A stretch of 64,000 bases of DNA. Source: Methanosarcina mazei S-6. GTDB taxonomy: Archaea; Halobacteriota; Methanosarcinia; Methanosarcinales; Methanosarcinaceae. The notes beneath the pieces were generated by a model, which did no database searches, was not told the origin of the DNA, and saw nothing but the letters and a program-made list of their open reading frames with translations. Position numbers and translations under genes: made by a program. Of this stretch, positions 1 to 8,829 are shown piece after piece (position 1 is the stretch's first letter; each line of letters begins with the position of its first letter). The stretch spans positions 1,488,001 to 1,552,000 of the forward strand of contig NZ_CP009512.1 of NCBI RefSeq assembly GCF_000970205.1. Direction: 5' to 3'.

Positions 1-120
1 TCTTTGAGTTAACGTCCCGGTCTGTAATCCTGAGTACACTGTAACAACTTTTCCTTATCGAGAAGGTATTTATAATTCAATTTCTTTAGTCCATTTCCAA
101 TTAAGGAGGAAAATGAGCTT

Positions 121-522
121 TTGCTAAAACAATTTTCAATTATTCTCAGCATTTATTTTCTGGGCGAGCTGCTTCAAAAAACATTCGGGCTGCCCATTCC
201 CGGCAATATCCTGGGCATGTTAATCCTTTTTTTCGGTCTTCTTGCAGGTGTGGTCAGGCTTGAAATGATAGACAGGATAAGCGATTTTCTGCTCGATAAC
301 CTGGCTTTTTTCTTTCTCCCTGCAGGGGTCAGCCTCATAACATGCTTTGCCGTGCTTGAAGGTAAATGGACTGCAGTTCTCGGGGTCTCCATTATCTCAA
401 CAGTAATAATCCTGGGAGTTACGGGATTGACAGTTGAATTTGTCAAAAAGTTAAGTGGAAAAGAGGTCATGGTGCATAAAAAAGCGAAGTCATCCGACAG
501 GAAGACAGAAGAGGTGACCTGA
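121..522 (+). CDS. lrgA: LrgA/CidA-family holin-like membrane protein
   Basis: A 133-residue integral membrane protein with about four hydrophobic segments. It carries the family signature near the start: a LGELLQ stretch, then LPIPGNILGMLILF at about residues 24-37. In bacteria LrgA/CidA proteins are small holin-like partners of LrgB/CidB, affecting murein hydrolase activity, and some relatives take part in pyruvate or glycolate transport. An archaeal role is not established. The start is TTG, because a strong AGGAGG-type site lies about 10 nt upstream; the ATG at 113 is in another frame and stops after three codons. lrgB starts 1 nt after the stop, so the two form an operon. A lysine-rich tail follows the last membrane segment. 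Confidence 0.85.
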   Translation: MLKQFSIILSIYFLGELLQKTFGLPIPGNILGMLILFFGLLAGVVRLEMIDRISDFLLDNLAFFFLPAGVSLITCFAVLEGKWTAVLGVSIISTVIILGVTGLTVEFVKKLSGKEVMVHKKAKSSDRKTEEVT

Positions 523-523
523 A

Positions 524-1240
524 GTGCAGGCCGATTTTTTGAATGAATTTCTAGGCACGCCTCTTTTTGGGATTCTTCTTTCCCTTGCTGCTTTTCAGGC
601 AGGCAGCCTGCTCTATAAGAAAACCCGTTTTTCCGTCTTCAATCCTCTCCTTGTGGGCATTGTGCTTGTGATTCTCGTCCTTCTTTACTTCAGGATAGAT
701 TTTGAAACCTATAATGTAGGTGGAGATTACATTTCGTTCTTTCTCGGACCTGCAACTGTAGTCCTTGCCGTTCCCCTCTACAAAAAAATCCAGCTCCTGA
801 AAAATGACGCCGTGCCTATAATTGCAGGCATAAGTGCAGGCTGCATTGCGGGCATTTCAAGCATTTTGATCTTCTCAAGTCTTTTGGGACTTGATAATGT
901 CATAACCAGTTCTCTTGTTCCCAAGTCCGTAACCACGCCCATAGGTATAGAGATTTCAAAACAGATAGGTGGCATGCCTGCAATAACAGTGGCTGCAATT
1001 TCGATAACCGGAATTATAGGAGCTGTACTGGGTCCGTTCATCTGCCGCTCTTTCCGGATAAAAGATAGCGTTGCAGTCGGGATCGCGATCGGGACTTCTT
1101 CTCATGCTCTCGGGACAACCAGGGCAATAGAGCTTGGAGAAACCGAAGGAGCAATGAGCGGACTTGCAATAGGAATCGCCGGGCTAATTACGGTTTTTCT
1201 GGCGCCTGCGCTTCTTTACGTGTTCGGGGTTCTTCCATAA
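524..1240 (+). CDS. lrgB: LrgB-family membrane protein
   Basis: A 238-residue polytopic membrane protein of the LrgB/CidB family, with the usual length (about 230) and the family's conserved PKSVTTPIGIEIS segment near residues 132-144, followed by a G-rich region with SSHALGTTRAIELGE. The bacterial family members work with LrgA; the plant relative PLGG1 exports glycolate/glycerate, so a small-acid transport role is as likely as a lytic one. The start is GTG, 1 nt downstream of the lrgA stop, so translation is probably coupled. No further gene follows in the operon; the next gene points the other way. Confidence 0.85.
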   Translation: MQADFLNEFLGTPLFGILLSLAAFQAGSLLYKKTRFSVFNPLLVGIVLVILVLLYFRIDFETYNVGGDYISFFLGPATVVLAVPLYKKIQLLKNDAVPIIAGISAGCIAGISSILIFSSLLGLDNVITSSLVPKSVTTPIGIEISKQIGGMPAITVAAISITGIIGAVLGPFICRSFRIKDSVAVGIAIGTSSHALGTTRAIELGETEGAMSGLAIGIAGLITVFLAPALLYVFGVLP

Positions 1241-1349
1241 TGATTGTTCTGAAACTATAGGACGATCCCTGATTCTGTCCTGAAACGTCTCCGCATGGTC
1301 TGATTACCGGTATGTTACATACCCGAAATACTGTCATTTCTGAATGCGG

Positions 1350-1754
1350 TCATCTGAAATCAGTATACATCCTCATCTGGAAGTTGCCCTGCTGTATCTT
1401 TTTCCTTATGATCCCTTTTGCTATTCTCACATAGATCTCCCGGATCTGAGGAATAAGCATGGAAAACCCTATGGTATCTGTCAGGAATCCAGGGGTCAGA
1501 AGGGCAAAGCCCCCGATTAATACAAAGAGTCCATGAAGGAGTTCGTTTCCAGGCATGTAACCCTGCATGGTTGCGTCCTGGATCTGACGGAGCACCCTGA
1601 AACCCTGGCTTTTTGTCAGGTAAGCCCCGATGCCTGCGGTGATCAAAATAATGAGAACGGTATTGAGAGCTCCGATTATTTCCCCTACCTTGAGCAGGAG
1701 ATAAATCTCCACAACGGGAATTATCAGAAACAGAGAAAAGAGTTTGAGAAACAT
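1350..1754 (-). CDS. fxsA: FxsA-family membrane protein
   Basis: A 134-residue protein of the FxsA family (the E. coli gene suppresses F exclusion of phage T7). It has an N-terminal membrane segment ending in the typical PVVEIYLLLKVG, a second segment with the GAYLTKSQG motif, and the conserved GGFALLTPGFLTDTIGF stretch around residues 82-98. I start it at the ATG at 1754; an upstream in-frame TTG at 1763 is possible, but neither has a clear Shine-Dalgarno site. The biochemical function of the family is unknown. It stands alone, transcribed towards lrgB. Confidence 0.8.
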   Translation of the reverse strand: MFLKLFSLFLIIPVVEIYLLLKVGEIIGALNTVLIILITAGIGAYLTKSQGFRVLRQIQDATMQGYMPGNELLHGLFVLIGGFALLTPGFLTDTIGFSMLIPQIREIYVRIAKGIIRKKIQQGNFQMRMYTDFR

Positions 1755-1759
1755 GATGA

Positions 1760-2326
1760 TCAATTTCAGGGATATTTAAATTATTACTGTTATCTGTGGT
1801 TATGGTTACTGTTTATCTGTGGCGATAATTATTGAATCTATAGTGATGATTACTGGTGATCTGTGGCGATAGTTATTGAATCTATGTGATGATTACTGTT
1901 TATCTATAGTAATAATTATCGGATATCCGCGGCAAGGCTATTGGATATCTATTTTTTGCCGGTGCAAACGATTATCTCATGCTTTTAAGCAATAAGGAGA
2001 GTAAACTTCTCCTATATTGTTTTTTCTGAACAATAAATAAAAGTTTTTTATGTATGAATATGTTTTCATGCAGGAACATGTTTTCTTGATTAAAAAATAT
2101 TCTATTCAGGTTCAGAATCTGTTTTTCAACCCTGAGGTAAAATATAAGTTTATTTTCTGTTTGCTTTAAGGATTATTAAGTGAAATACAAGCAGAAAGCA
2201 GGAATGAAGAAACAGAATAGATGAATGAAACCGGATTGAAGCAGGATTGAAGAAAGAGATTGAAGCAGGACTGAAGCAGGAATGAAGAAACCTGTTAAAT
2301 AAATGAAATGGGATTAAGTAAGAGAA
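1760..2326. repeat. Gene-free divergent spacer with degenerate repeats
   Basis: The region between fxsA and the next small gene carries no convincing ORF. From about 1800 to 1920 there are three degenerate copies of a roughly 44-47 bp unit built around ATCTGTGGCGATAATTATTG and GTGATGATTACT. From about 2215 to 2300 there is a second, shorter repeat around GATTGAAGCAGGA / GAATGAAGAAAC. The rest is AT-rich and probably holds the promoters of both flanking genes. Confidence 0.6.
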
Positions 2327-2566
2327 ATGAAAGAAACAAATAGCGCAAAAAATGTGGTAAAATCCGGGAAAAAAGAACAGTCTCCCGGAAGATGGATGCC
2401 TGCAGGAATCGGGGCGGGCGCAACAGTCGGAATACTGTTTGGAAACTTTATCCTTGCACCGTCTATGAGTTCTCAGGTTATGGGGCTGGTTCTCGGAATG
2501 TTGATGGGAGCTGGTGCAGGGCTGGTCATGGGACTGTCTTTTGGCTTCAGGAAAAGCTCAGAATAA
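2327..2566 (+). CDS. Small glycine-rich membrane protein
   Basis: A 79-residue protein of no recognised family. A charged N-terminus (about 20 residues, Lys/Ser-rich) is followed by two hydrophobic helices rich in Gly and Ala with GxxxG spacing (MPAGIGAGATVGILFG, then GLVLGMLMGAGAGLVMG), and a short charged tail. This looks like a two-helix membrane hairpin of glycine-zipper type. The start ATG has only a weak purine-rich site (AAGAGAA). The stop codon is followed within 2 nt by a 15-bp tandem repeat array. Confidence 0.6.
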   Translation: MKETNSAKNVVKSGKKEQSPGRWMPAGIGAGATVGILFGNFILAPSMSSQVMGLVLGMLMGAGAGLVMGLSFGFRKSSE

Positions 2567-2568
2567 CT

Positions 2569-2688
2569 AAAGATAATCAAATTAAAGATAATCAAATTAA
2601 AGATAATCAAATTAAAGATAATCAAATTAAAGATAATCAAATTAAAGATAATCAAATTAAAGATAATCAAATTAAAAATAATCAAATT
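2569..2688. repeat. 15-bp tandem repeat, eight copies
   Basis: Eight head-to-tail copies of AAAGATAATCAAATT, seven identical and the last with one change, starting 2 nt after the stop of the small membrane protein. One frame of the array is open and would encode a KDNQI pentapeptide repeat, but it does not belong to a convincing gene. It is downstream of, and co-directional with, the preceding gene. Confidence 0.95.
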
Positions 2689-2699
2689 TAAGGAATATT

Positions 2700-3428
2700 A
2701 CCAGAGGATAGAGATCTACCAGAGTACAGATCTACCAGAGTACAGAGATCTACCAGAGGACAGATCTACCAGAGGACAGAGGTCTAAAACTTTTGACGCC
2801 TGATCTCATCTCTTTTAATTTTCGTTGATTATTATACTTCTCCGTGTCTTCTCAGGTTCTCTTCTTAAATTGACTTTTATTTTTTTAATGACAGACTGCT
2901 TTTTGATCGGATAATTTAGCTGACTATCACTATTCTTTTAATACGGCTGGTTATTTTTTAGTTCCTGGTTTATACCCTATTCGAAATTTTTTAATTTTTA
3001 TCCTTAACTATGGTTACTATCATTCGATGTGCTTTTCTTTTCCAATCGTATTTTTATTTATTTAGTGTTTCCTTTTCCATTCTATTAAATCGTATCATTT
3101 TTTATGTTTTTATAATTGCTATTTTATTTTTATTACCTTTTCTGTCTTGCAATGCTCGATTTTTATCTTGTGGAATTTATTTTTTTAGGAAAACAGTGTC
3201 TCTCGATCCAATTACTGTTTTATTTTAAGTTACAAAGGGATAGAGTGTTATATGATAATTGTAATATTATACTGATTCTCTTATGCACTATTCAAACACT
3301 AATATTATGTCGGATAGTGATACTGACTATTCACTCACTAATATATTCAACTAAATGTAAAACTATACTCTGGATGTTACACTGACAATCCCCCATTAAA
3401 AACACTACCCTTCTGAGGTGCCGGATGT
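2700..3428. repeat. Short repeats, then AT-rich spacer
   Basis: Between 2700 and 2787 a roughly 16-22 bp unit containing GATCTACCAGAG(GA/TA)CA occurs about four times. The remainder up to the TPR gene is T-rich; its small ORFs (3010-3228, 3116-3385) translate to Phe/Leu/Ile-rich strings with no start context and are not called. A pair of similar stretches (CACTATTC...CACTAATATTA and ACTATTCACTCACTAATATA, about 3286-3350) precedes the TPR gene. Confidence 0.6.
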
Positions 3429-4616
3429 ATGGATTTTGAAGTAATTGATGACTTTGTGTACGAAGTAATTGGAATAATCGGGTCTGACCAGAACAACCTG
3501 TCCTGTGCAGCCGATTTTGCTCTGGAAAATTCGAAAGAAAAATCGTTCTCCCCCGAACTCCTGCTCAACCTGTCCAGTGCTTGCAGGAAGCAAAAAATGC
3601 ATATGGAAGAATATGTGTTTGCAAAGGTCTGTTTGACGCAGGCTTCCGGAAAGCTCCGCGAAGATTCCTGTTATGCGCTGGGTACTGCGGCACATCTGCT
3701 TGGCTTTTCCCCTGAAGCCGAAGCAAGCTACCTTGAAGTCCTGAAAGAAAACCCCGGGAATGCGGATGCGCGATGTGCTTATGCTGAACTTCTTTTAGAG
3801 CTTGGAAGGATTGAAGATGCAGAAAATGAGTATAAAACCGTACTTGAAAACTCACCCGAACATGTAAAGGCAAATGCAGGGTACGCTTACCTCCTTACCG
3901 AGTACGGGTATTTCAGGGAAGCAGAAGACCGTTACCTGATAGCTCTTGCCGGCAATCCCGATTATGTTCCTGCCAGAGGTGGGTATGCAAATATGCTTTT
4001 TGAGCTTGGAAGACTCAGGGATGCTGAAAAAGAGTACAGGCTTGCAATGAAGCTTGACCCTGAAGACCCGAGCCTCCACCACAATTTCGGAGTTCTTCTC
4101 TCCTTCCTCGAGCGTTATTCAGAAGCCGAAGAAGAATACAGAAAAGCTCTTTCCCTTAACCCCAGGCACAGGAGGACTCTTTTCAACTACGGAAACCTTC
4201 TTGCAAGGGAAGGCAGAGTCTCGGAAGCTGAAAAACAGTACCTGGAAGCCCTTGCCCTTGACCAGAATGATGCAAAAGTGCATTCCAATTATGCAAACCT
4301 CCTTGCCCGTTTCGGCAGGAGATATGAGGCTGAAATCGAATATAAAAAAGCTCTCAGCCTTGACCCGGAAAGTGCCGAGGGGCATTACAGCTATGGAAAC
4401 CTCCTTTCGGAACTCGGGCGCTTCTCCGAAGCAGAGGAAGAATATAAGAAAGCCCTTAACCTGAACCCCTATTATCCTCCTCTCCACTACAGCTACGGGC
4501 TGCTTATGAGAAAAATGAGGCGTTTCGACGAGGCTAAAATACAGTACATGAAAGCCATGCAGCTTGACCCGGATATCGGGAGCAAAATGACAGAAACCTG
4601 GATTATTCTGGATTAA
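3429..4616 (+). CDS. TPR-repeat protein A
   Basis: A 395-residue soluble protein. An N-terminal helical region of about 95 residues (MDFEVIDDFVYEVIG...) is followed by about eight or nine 34-residue tetratricopeptide repeats of the pattern Y-G/A-x-LL-x-x-x-G-R-x-x-E-A-E-x-x-Y-K-K-A-L-x-L-x-P. Such repeats form a superhelical scaffold for protein binding; no catalytic domain is present. It is a clear paralogue of the TPR gene at 6829, sharing the N-terminal region and the ENPGN junction into the repeats. The last codons (TWIILD and stop) are copied in degenerate repeats downstream. The partner protein is unknown. Confidence 0.85.
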   Translation: MDFEVIDDFVYEVIGIIGSDQNNLSCAADFALENSKEKSFSPELLLNLSSACRKQKMHMEEYVFAKVCLTQASGKLREDSCYALGTAAHLLGFSPEAEASYLEVLKENPGNADARCAYAELLLELGRIEDAENEYKTVLENSPEHVKANAGYAYLLTEYGYFREAEDRYLIALAGNPDYVPARGGYANMLFELGRLRDAEKEYRLAMKLDPEDPSLHHNFGVLLSFLERYSEAEEEYRKALSLNPRHRRTLFNYGNLLAREGRVSEAEKQYLEALALDQNDAKVHSNYANLLARFGRRYEAEIEYKKALSLDPESAEGHYSYGNLLSELGRFSEAEEEYKKALNLNPYYPPLHYSYGLLMRKMRRFDEAKIQYMKAMQLDPDIGSKMTETWIILD

Positions 4617-4700
4617 TAACAAATGCGGAAACCGGAATTATTCTTGATTAACAAAAAATACCGAAACTGGATTATTCCGGATTAATAATACCGAAAATAG
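4590..4700. repeat. Direct repeats spanning the end of TPR gene A
   Basis: Three degenerate copies of a 35-40 bp unit of the type CGAAACTGGATTATTCCGGATTAATAA. The first copy contains the final codons and stop of the TPR gene, so the gene end itself is part of the array. The remainder of the 337-nt gap to the phosphatase gene shows no other feature. Confidence 0.75.
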
Positions 4701-4953
4701 GGTCAGTCAGAAAAGGCAGTTTGAAACATCTTTCAGTACTATTGAAAGAAGACGTTCGCTGCATAAGTCTAGCATCCGTCCTCAGAATTTTAAACTTTAT
4801 ATATTTCTTTCTTAACTTAAAAGCAGTTCACAGCCGGCAAAACATAAAAATTCTGTCTGAAAGAGTGGCTCAGGGTGGTGGTTTTCTACTATTCAAAGTT
4901 TCTTTCAGACCACTAAGTTTTACCTGCACAGCCAAATTTTCATTTTACTGGTC

Positions 4954-5775
4954 TCAGCTTTCGAAAGTAATTATTTTTATTTCCTCTCTTCTCATCATTC
5001 CGAAAGCAGCAGCATTTCCAAGTCCAACATAATCAGGGCAGGAAAAAAGGGAAAGGAGTTTCCCATCAAACCACCATTCATACCCGGTCCTTAAGGCTGT
5101 ATGCCCTCTTATGATTCTTTTCAGGCTATTCACTTTTAAAAAGCCTTCAACGATATCAGGTCCGAATTCCCTGACGGTAGAACCTCTTGATGAGGTGACC
5201 AGCCCCGGGCGTTCAGACGGGTCATTCCAGAGATAAGGAAATGCCCCTTCCTTTGTGATAGTATCGATATTTTCTGTTCCGTTGATTCCCCCGTGTACGC
5301 AGAAAGTATGTCCAGATACCAATGCTGCTACCGGCAGCCTTTCGTATGTCCTGCTGATCTCAAGAAGAAAATCCCTGTCAAAATCTATCTCTTCAAAAAA
5401 GCCGTAATAAATATTCATATCAGCACTTTCATGGTTTCCCCTCAAAAGAAAGACATCCTCAGGCTCTTCGAGTTTCATCCGGAAAAGCTCTATGAGGACT
5501 TCCGTACCCTCCGTTCCGCGGTCCACATAGTCTCCCAGAAAGAGAATTTTTTTACAGCCCAGTTTTTTTCTCATTGCTATAATAAACTCAAGGGCATCAA
5601 GGTTTCCATGTATATCTCCTATCAGCATAATTAATTCGGGATCAATCCTGAGCACAGCAGGTTCGGATTCCAGAATCCCATTTATCTCCGGCATAATCAG
5701 GCGCAATTCTTGCTTTTTTCTTGCTTTTCTCAGGCTGGTCACAATAAACTCCCCCTGATAATCCTTTTTAATCAT
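4954..5775 (-). CDS. PPP-family serine/threonine protein phosphatase
   Basis: A 273-residue phosphoprotein phosphatase. The metal-binding signature is complete and in order: GDIHGN at about residue 53, GDYVDRG about 28 residues later, GNHES, then VHGGI and a late RGHT. These supply the Asp, His and Asn ligands of the two-metal centre shared with PP1/PP2A and the archaeal PP1-arch enzymes. It should dephosphorylate Ser/Thr (perhaps also Tyr) on proteins in the cytoplasm. The first 45 residues precede the catalytic domain. It faces the TPR gene convergently; substrates cannot be read from context. Confidence 0.9.
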   Translation of the reverse strand: MIKKDYQGEFIVTSLRKARKKQELRLIMPEINGILESEPAVLRIDPELIMLIGDIHGNLDALEFIIAMRKKLGCKKILFLGDYVDRGTEGTEVLIELFRMKLEEPEDVFLLRGNHESADMNIYYGFFEEIDFDRDFLLEISRTYERLPVAALVSGHTFCVHGGINGTENIDTITKEGAFPYLWNDPSERPGLVTSSRGSTVREFGPDIVEGFLKVNSLKRIIRGHTALRTGYEWWFDGKLLSLFSCPDYVGLGNAAAFGMMRREEIKIITFES

Positions 5776-6149
5776 TCCTGCTTTATATACTTTCTGAAAA
5801 TTTTTATGTGTTATGTATAAGCAGTTGAATGTATAACTGAGATATGATTTGCTGTTATCTATCAGAGTATAAATCTCTGTATATGTATAGCTATACTCTT
5901 TTTATAGCTATATTCTGCGGGTGCATCTATAAATCCGATGTGCGTATACGCTTAAACATAAATAGACAACCTGATTGTAGAAAATTTGACAGCAACCTTG
6001 TCATAAAAATCCGGTCATAAAAATCCGGTCATACACTATCTGGTCATAAAGATACTTGATTGAAAAGAATACAGAATTATTTAAGATACATTTAAGACCC
6101 CTGCAAAAAAATCACGTCTAAATTCAGGGATAAAAAGGAGGAGTGCTGG
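5776..6149. repeat. Divergent spacer with GGTCATAAA repeats
   Basis: A 374-nt AT-rich spacer. Between 5999 and 6052 the unit GGTCATAAAAATCC or a close variant occurs four times. Several TATA-like stretches (for example around 5880-5905) may be promoters for the phosphatase gene or for the gene at 6150. No ORF is supported. Confidence 0.6.
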
Positions 6150-6542
6150 ACGGTAGAATTTGACATAAGCGAACAGGATCCCGAAGAGATGGATCTTGCA
6201 GATATTGCACTTGAATATGACGAGCTGGTCTCGGCAATATCTGTTCTTGAAAAGCGGCGGGAAGAACTCAGGAACCGTATTCTGAATACTTTTGACGAGA
6301 AAGGAATAGATATCCTGAGAATAGGAAATGTGGAACTTAAGAGGAAAAGAGTGGACTGGAAACTCTGGAAGATAAGAAAGCTGAAATCATATCTTCAGGA
6401 GCGGGAACTCTGGGATATGGTTGAATCCGTTGACAGGAAAACCCTCACTAAACTGATTGAAAGAGGTTTCCTGACCGAACAGGAGCTGGAGGGCATGTAT
6501 GATATCGAGCCGAGGTACAGTCTGTATGTGAACAGGGTTTAA
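6150..6542 (+). CDS. Conserved-looking helical protein, probable near-cognate start
   Basis: The first canonical start, ATG at 6189, gives 117 residues, but it has no ribosome site. An excellent AGGAGG lies at 6136-6141, and the same frame is open from it. The codon at the right distance (8 nt) is ACG at 6150, giving a 130-residue protein whose added residues (VEFDISEQDPEE) read as normal coding sequence. The GTG at 6143 is in another frame and stops after six codons. The protein is acidic at the N-terminus with a probable coiled coil (about residues 25-50, LVSAISVLEKRREELRNR), then a basic middle (LKRKRVDWKLWKIRKLK). I do not recognise the family. Confidence 0.65.
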   Translation, partial: TVEFDISEQDPEEMDLADIALEYDELVSAISVLEKRREELRNRILNTFDEKGIDILRIGNVELKRKRVDWKLWKIRKLKSYLQERELWDMVESVDRKTLTKLIERGFLTEQELEGMYDIEPRYSLYVNRV

Positions 6543-6584
6543 TAAGTAAGTAAGTAAGTAAGTGAGTAAGTAAGTGAGTAAGTA
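6540..6584. repeat. TAAG/TGAG tetranucleotide microsatellite at a stop codon
   Basis: About eleven tandem tetranucleotides (TAAG, with TGAG at two positions) beginning exactly at the TAA stop of the preceding gene. Because the unit is 4 bp and contains TAA or TGA, the array puts stop codons in all three forward frames. Confidence 0.9.
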
Positions 6585-6828
6585 AAAATTAAATTCATGT
6601 GTTTTTATTCGCAGCATGGGATGCGGGAGGAAATCTTTCCCAATTTTCTGAATATATTATCCTGTCGGTCAAACGCTGTTCTATTCTTTAATTTTTATTT
6701 TTTCGGTTTGCTCTGATACCTTGTATTTTGAAATCCATCTTTTCCAATTTATTGTATCCATTTAATATAACTAATTATTTATAGTCTGCCAAATAAATTG
6801 AATCTGGTCATAAATTTTAGGAGGTTTT

Positions 6829-7887
6829 TTGAGCATGGAAATGGATGCCGTAGACAAGCTGGTTTTTCATGTAATCGAGAAGGTCTCTGAAGATGAATGT
6901 GATCTCGATAAGGCAACTGAGTCTGTCATTTCTTTTTCACATGAGAATTTGCTTTCACCTGAGACCCTGCTGAAACTCTCCTTTATTTTCGGCAATGATA
7001 AGATGTTCCGGGAAGAATATGTAGTCTCAAGGGCTTCTGCTTCTCTTTTCTCAGGTAAAATGCGGGAAGAAGCCCATATGGTGGCAGGAAAAACGGCTTC
7101 TTTACTGGGGCTTATGGAATCCGCTGCCAGGGAATTCAAAGAAATTCTTGAAGAAAATCCGGGAAATATAGAAGCCCTCTGCGGATATGGATCTATGCTT
7201 GCCGGGGCAGGGTAGCTGGACGGAGCACGGATTCAGTATGAAAAAGCTCTTGAGTTCAATCCTGACCATGTGGAAACCCTTTGCAGTTATGGCTGCGTGC
7301 TTTACAGGCTCAGCCAGCTGGATAAAGCCGAAGAAGTATATAGAAGAGCCCTTCTTCTTGACCCCGATCATGTCGAATCGCACTGCGGGTATGGAATTTT
7401 GCTCAACAGGCGCGGACAGAAAACCGAAGCAGGCCTCCATTATGCACGTGCTCTTGAAATCGACCCGGAGCACGTTGAATCAAATTTCCGCTATGCACGT
7501 CTGCTTGAGGAAAAAGGGGAGCCAATTGAGGCCGAAACTTATTACATAGTAGCTCTCAAAGCAGACCCCGAAAGCTCTAAACTCCACCTTTATTATGCCC
7601 GCCTGCTTGCACAACACGGACTCATCCATGGGGCAAGAGTGCACTTCAGGTATGCGCTTAAAATTAGCCCTGAAGACGTTGAAGCTCACTGCGAATATGC
7701 AAGGCTGCTTGCCAGGTTCGGGCACAGGCATGAAGCTGAAGTTCAGTACAAAAAAGCCCTTGAACTCAACCCCGGGCATTTTGGGAGCCTTTCCGGTTAT
7801 GGAGATCTGCTTAAAGAAAAGGGGCAGTACACCGAAGCTGAAAAAATTTACAGGCAGGCAGAATGTTTCAGACAGGACGCCTGGTAA
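6829..7887 (+). CDS. TPR-repeat protein B with in-frame TAG (possible pyrrolysine)
   Basis: Two open stretches in the same frame, 6829-7212 and 7216-7887, are separated only by TAG at 7213-7215. Read through, they give 352 residues with the special codon at residue 129. The TAG sits inside a TPR unit: residues before it (ENPGN...LCGYGSMLAGAG) and after it (LDGARIQYEKAL) match one 34-residue repeat, and the paralogue at 3429 has Arg at that place. About seven TPR units follow the N-terminal helical domain. The start is TTG with AGGAGG about 5 nt upstream; an ATG six bases later is possible. UAG as pyrrolysine is known in Methanosarcina. A single C-to-T change of CAG would also produce it, making this a pseudogene; I cannot decide from sequence. 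Confidence 0.75.
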
Positions 7888-7930
7888 TAAATTAATAATC
7901 CCTGTCCGCTCAGGCTGGCAAAGCCAGGAT

Positions 7931-8641
7931 TCAGTAAAGCCGTAGAGGCTCAATTCCTTTTTTTTCCATAAGGCAGGCAGGGATATCAAGTACCTGCCGA
8001 ACTGAATCGATTATAATTCCATCTGAAGTCGCAATGATAAGGTTTTTTTCTGAATTTCCTCCTTCTCTTTTCAGGTCAAAATCCGCAGTTTTTGATGTGT
8101 ATGCGTCTCCCAAAATCCCGTAATTTTCAATTTTGCGGCGGATGAAACCTGCAAGTTCTCCACTCCGGCTAATCTGTGAATCAAGAAGGAAGCTTACTGA
8201 CTTCAGGCTGGCTTCTGATAAAAATTCAAGGACTGAGTCAAGGGCTTCCTCGAGATCTTCAGCCTGGTTTTTTTTGCCGAAATAATAGCGTGTGTCCCTG
8301 ATATATCCGTCGTCGCAGAACCACATGGGTTCGTTTTTGAGGAGGCTGTCGACACTCAGCAGGACATTGTACCCATCAAGCAGAAGGTCTCTGTTATTTA
8401 TGCTATCACAGGCTATTTTCTTCCTGATCCTCGAGACTACTTTTTCCGGGGAAACAATTACTCTGCTGAGAATGTGCCGCTCCTCTGCGCTTAGCCTGGA
8501 ATGCTCAGCTACAAAACGGATAGTTGCGAATTTAGGATAGCCCCAGCGCAGGATACTCCGGATATCTCTGGCAGGCTTCAACAATTTTTCTTTCGGGTCT
8601 GACCCGGGAAAAGAGGCAGTACTCTCTTGCATAATTCTCAT
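7931..8641 (-). CDS. DUF434 protein
   Basis: A 236-residue protein of the DUF434 family found in archaea and some bacteria. Recognisable parts are the N-terminal DIRSILRWGYPK...LSAEERHILSRV segment, the DGYNVLLSV stretch near residue 98, and a C-terminal half with FLLDSQISRSGEL and a SDGIIIDSV strand, arranged like a Rossmann/PIN-type nucleotide-binding or nuclease fold. The function is unknown. It is convergent with TPR gene B and divergent from the alanine dehydrogenase gene. Confidence 0.75.
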   Translation of the reverse strand: MRIMQESTASFPGSDPKEKLLKPARDIRSILRWGYPKFATIRFVAEHSRLSAEERHILSRVIVSPEKVVSRIRKKIACDSINNRDLLLDGYNVLLSVDSLLKNEPMWFCDDGYIRDTRYYFGKKNQAEDLEEALDSVLEFLSEASLKSVSFLLDSQISRSGELAGFIRRKIENYGILGDAYTSKTADFDLKREGGNSEKNLIIATSDGIIIDSVRQVLDIPACLMEKKGIEPLRLY

Positions 8642-8829
8642 TTCACGAAGGAAGTTCTTTAAATGAGTGAAGATATGTTATATATACATATTTGCACAAA
8701 TAAAAATAGCAATCTTGCTACCCGACAGTTAATTTGCCTGTTTATCTGTCGGTTTCTATTCCGGTTTATTCAATTTAAGTCTGGTTTTCAACCGGAAGCC
8801 AGCTTATATTCAGAATGTGAGGTATCTTT

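Noticed and set aside
2392-2691. ORF encoding KDNQI pentapeptide repeats
   Set aside because: It is out of frame with the small membrane protein, has no ribosome site, and exists only because the 15-bp DNA repeat is a multiple of three.
3010-3385. Small hydrophobic ORFs before TPR gene A
   Set aside because: T-rich DNA gives hydrophobic translations by chance; no ribosome sites and no motif.
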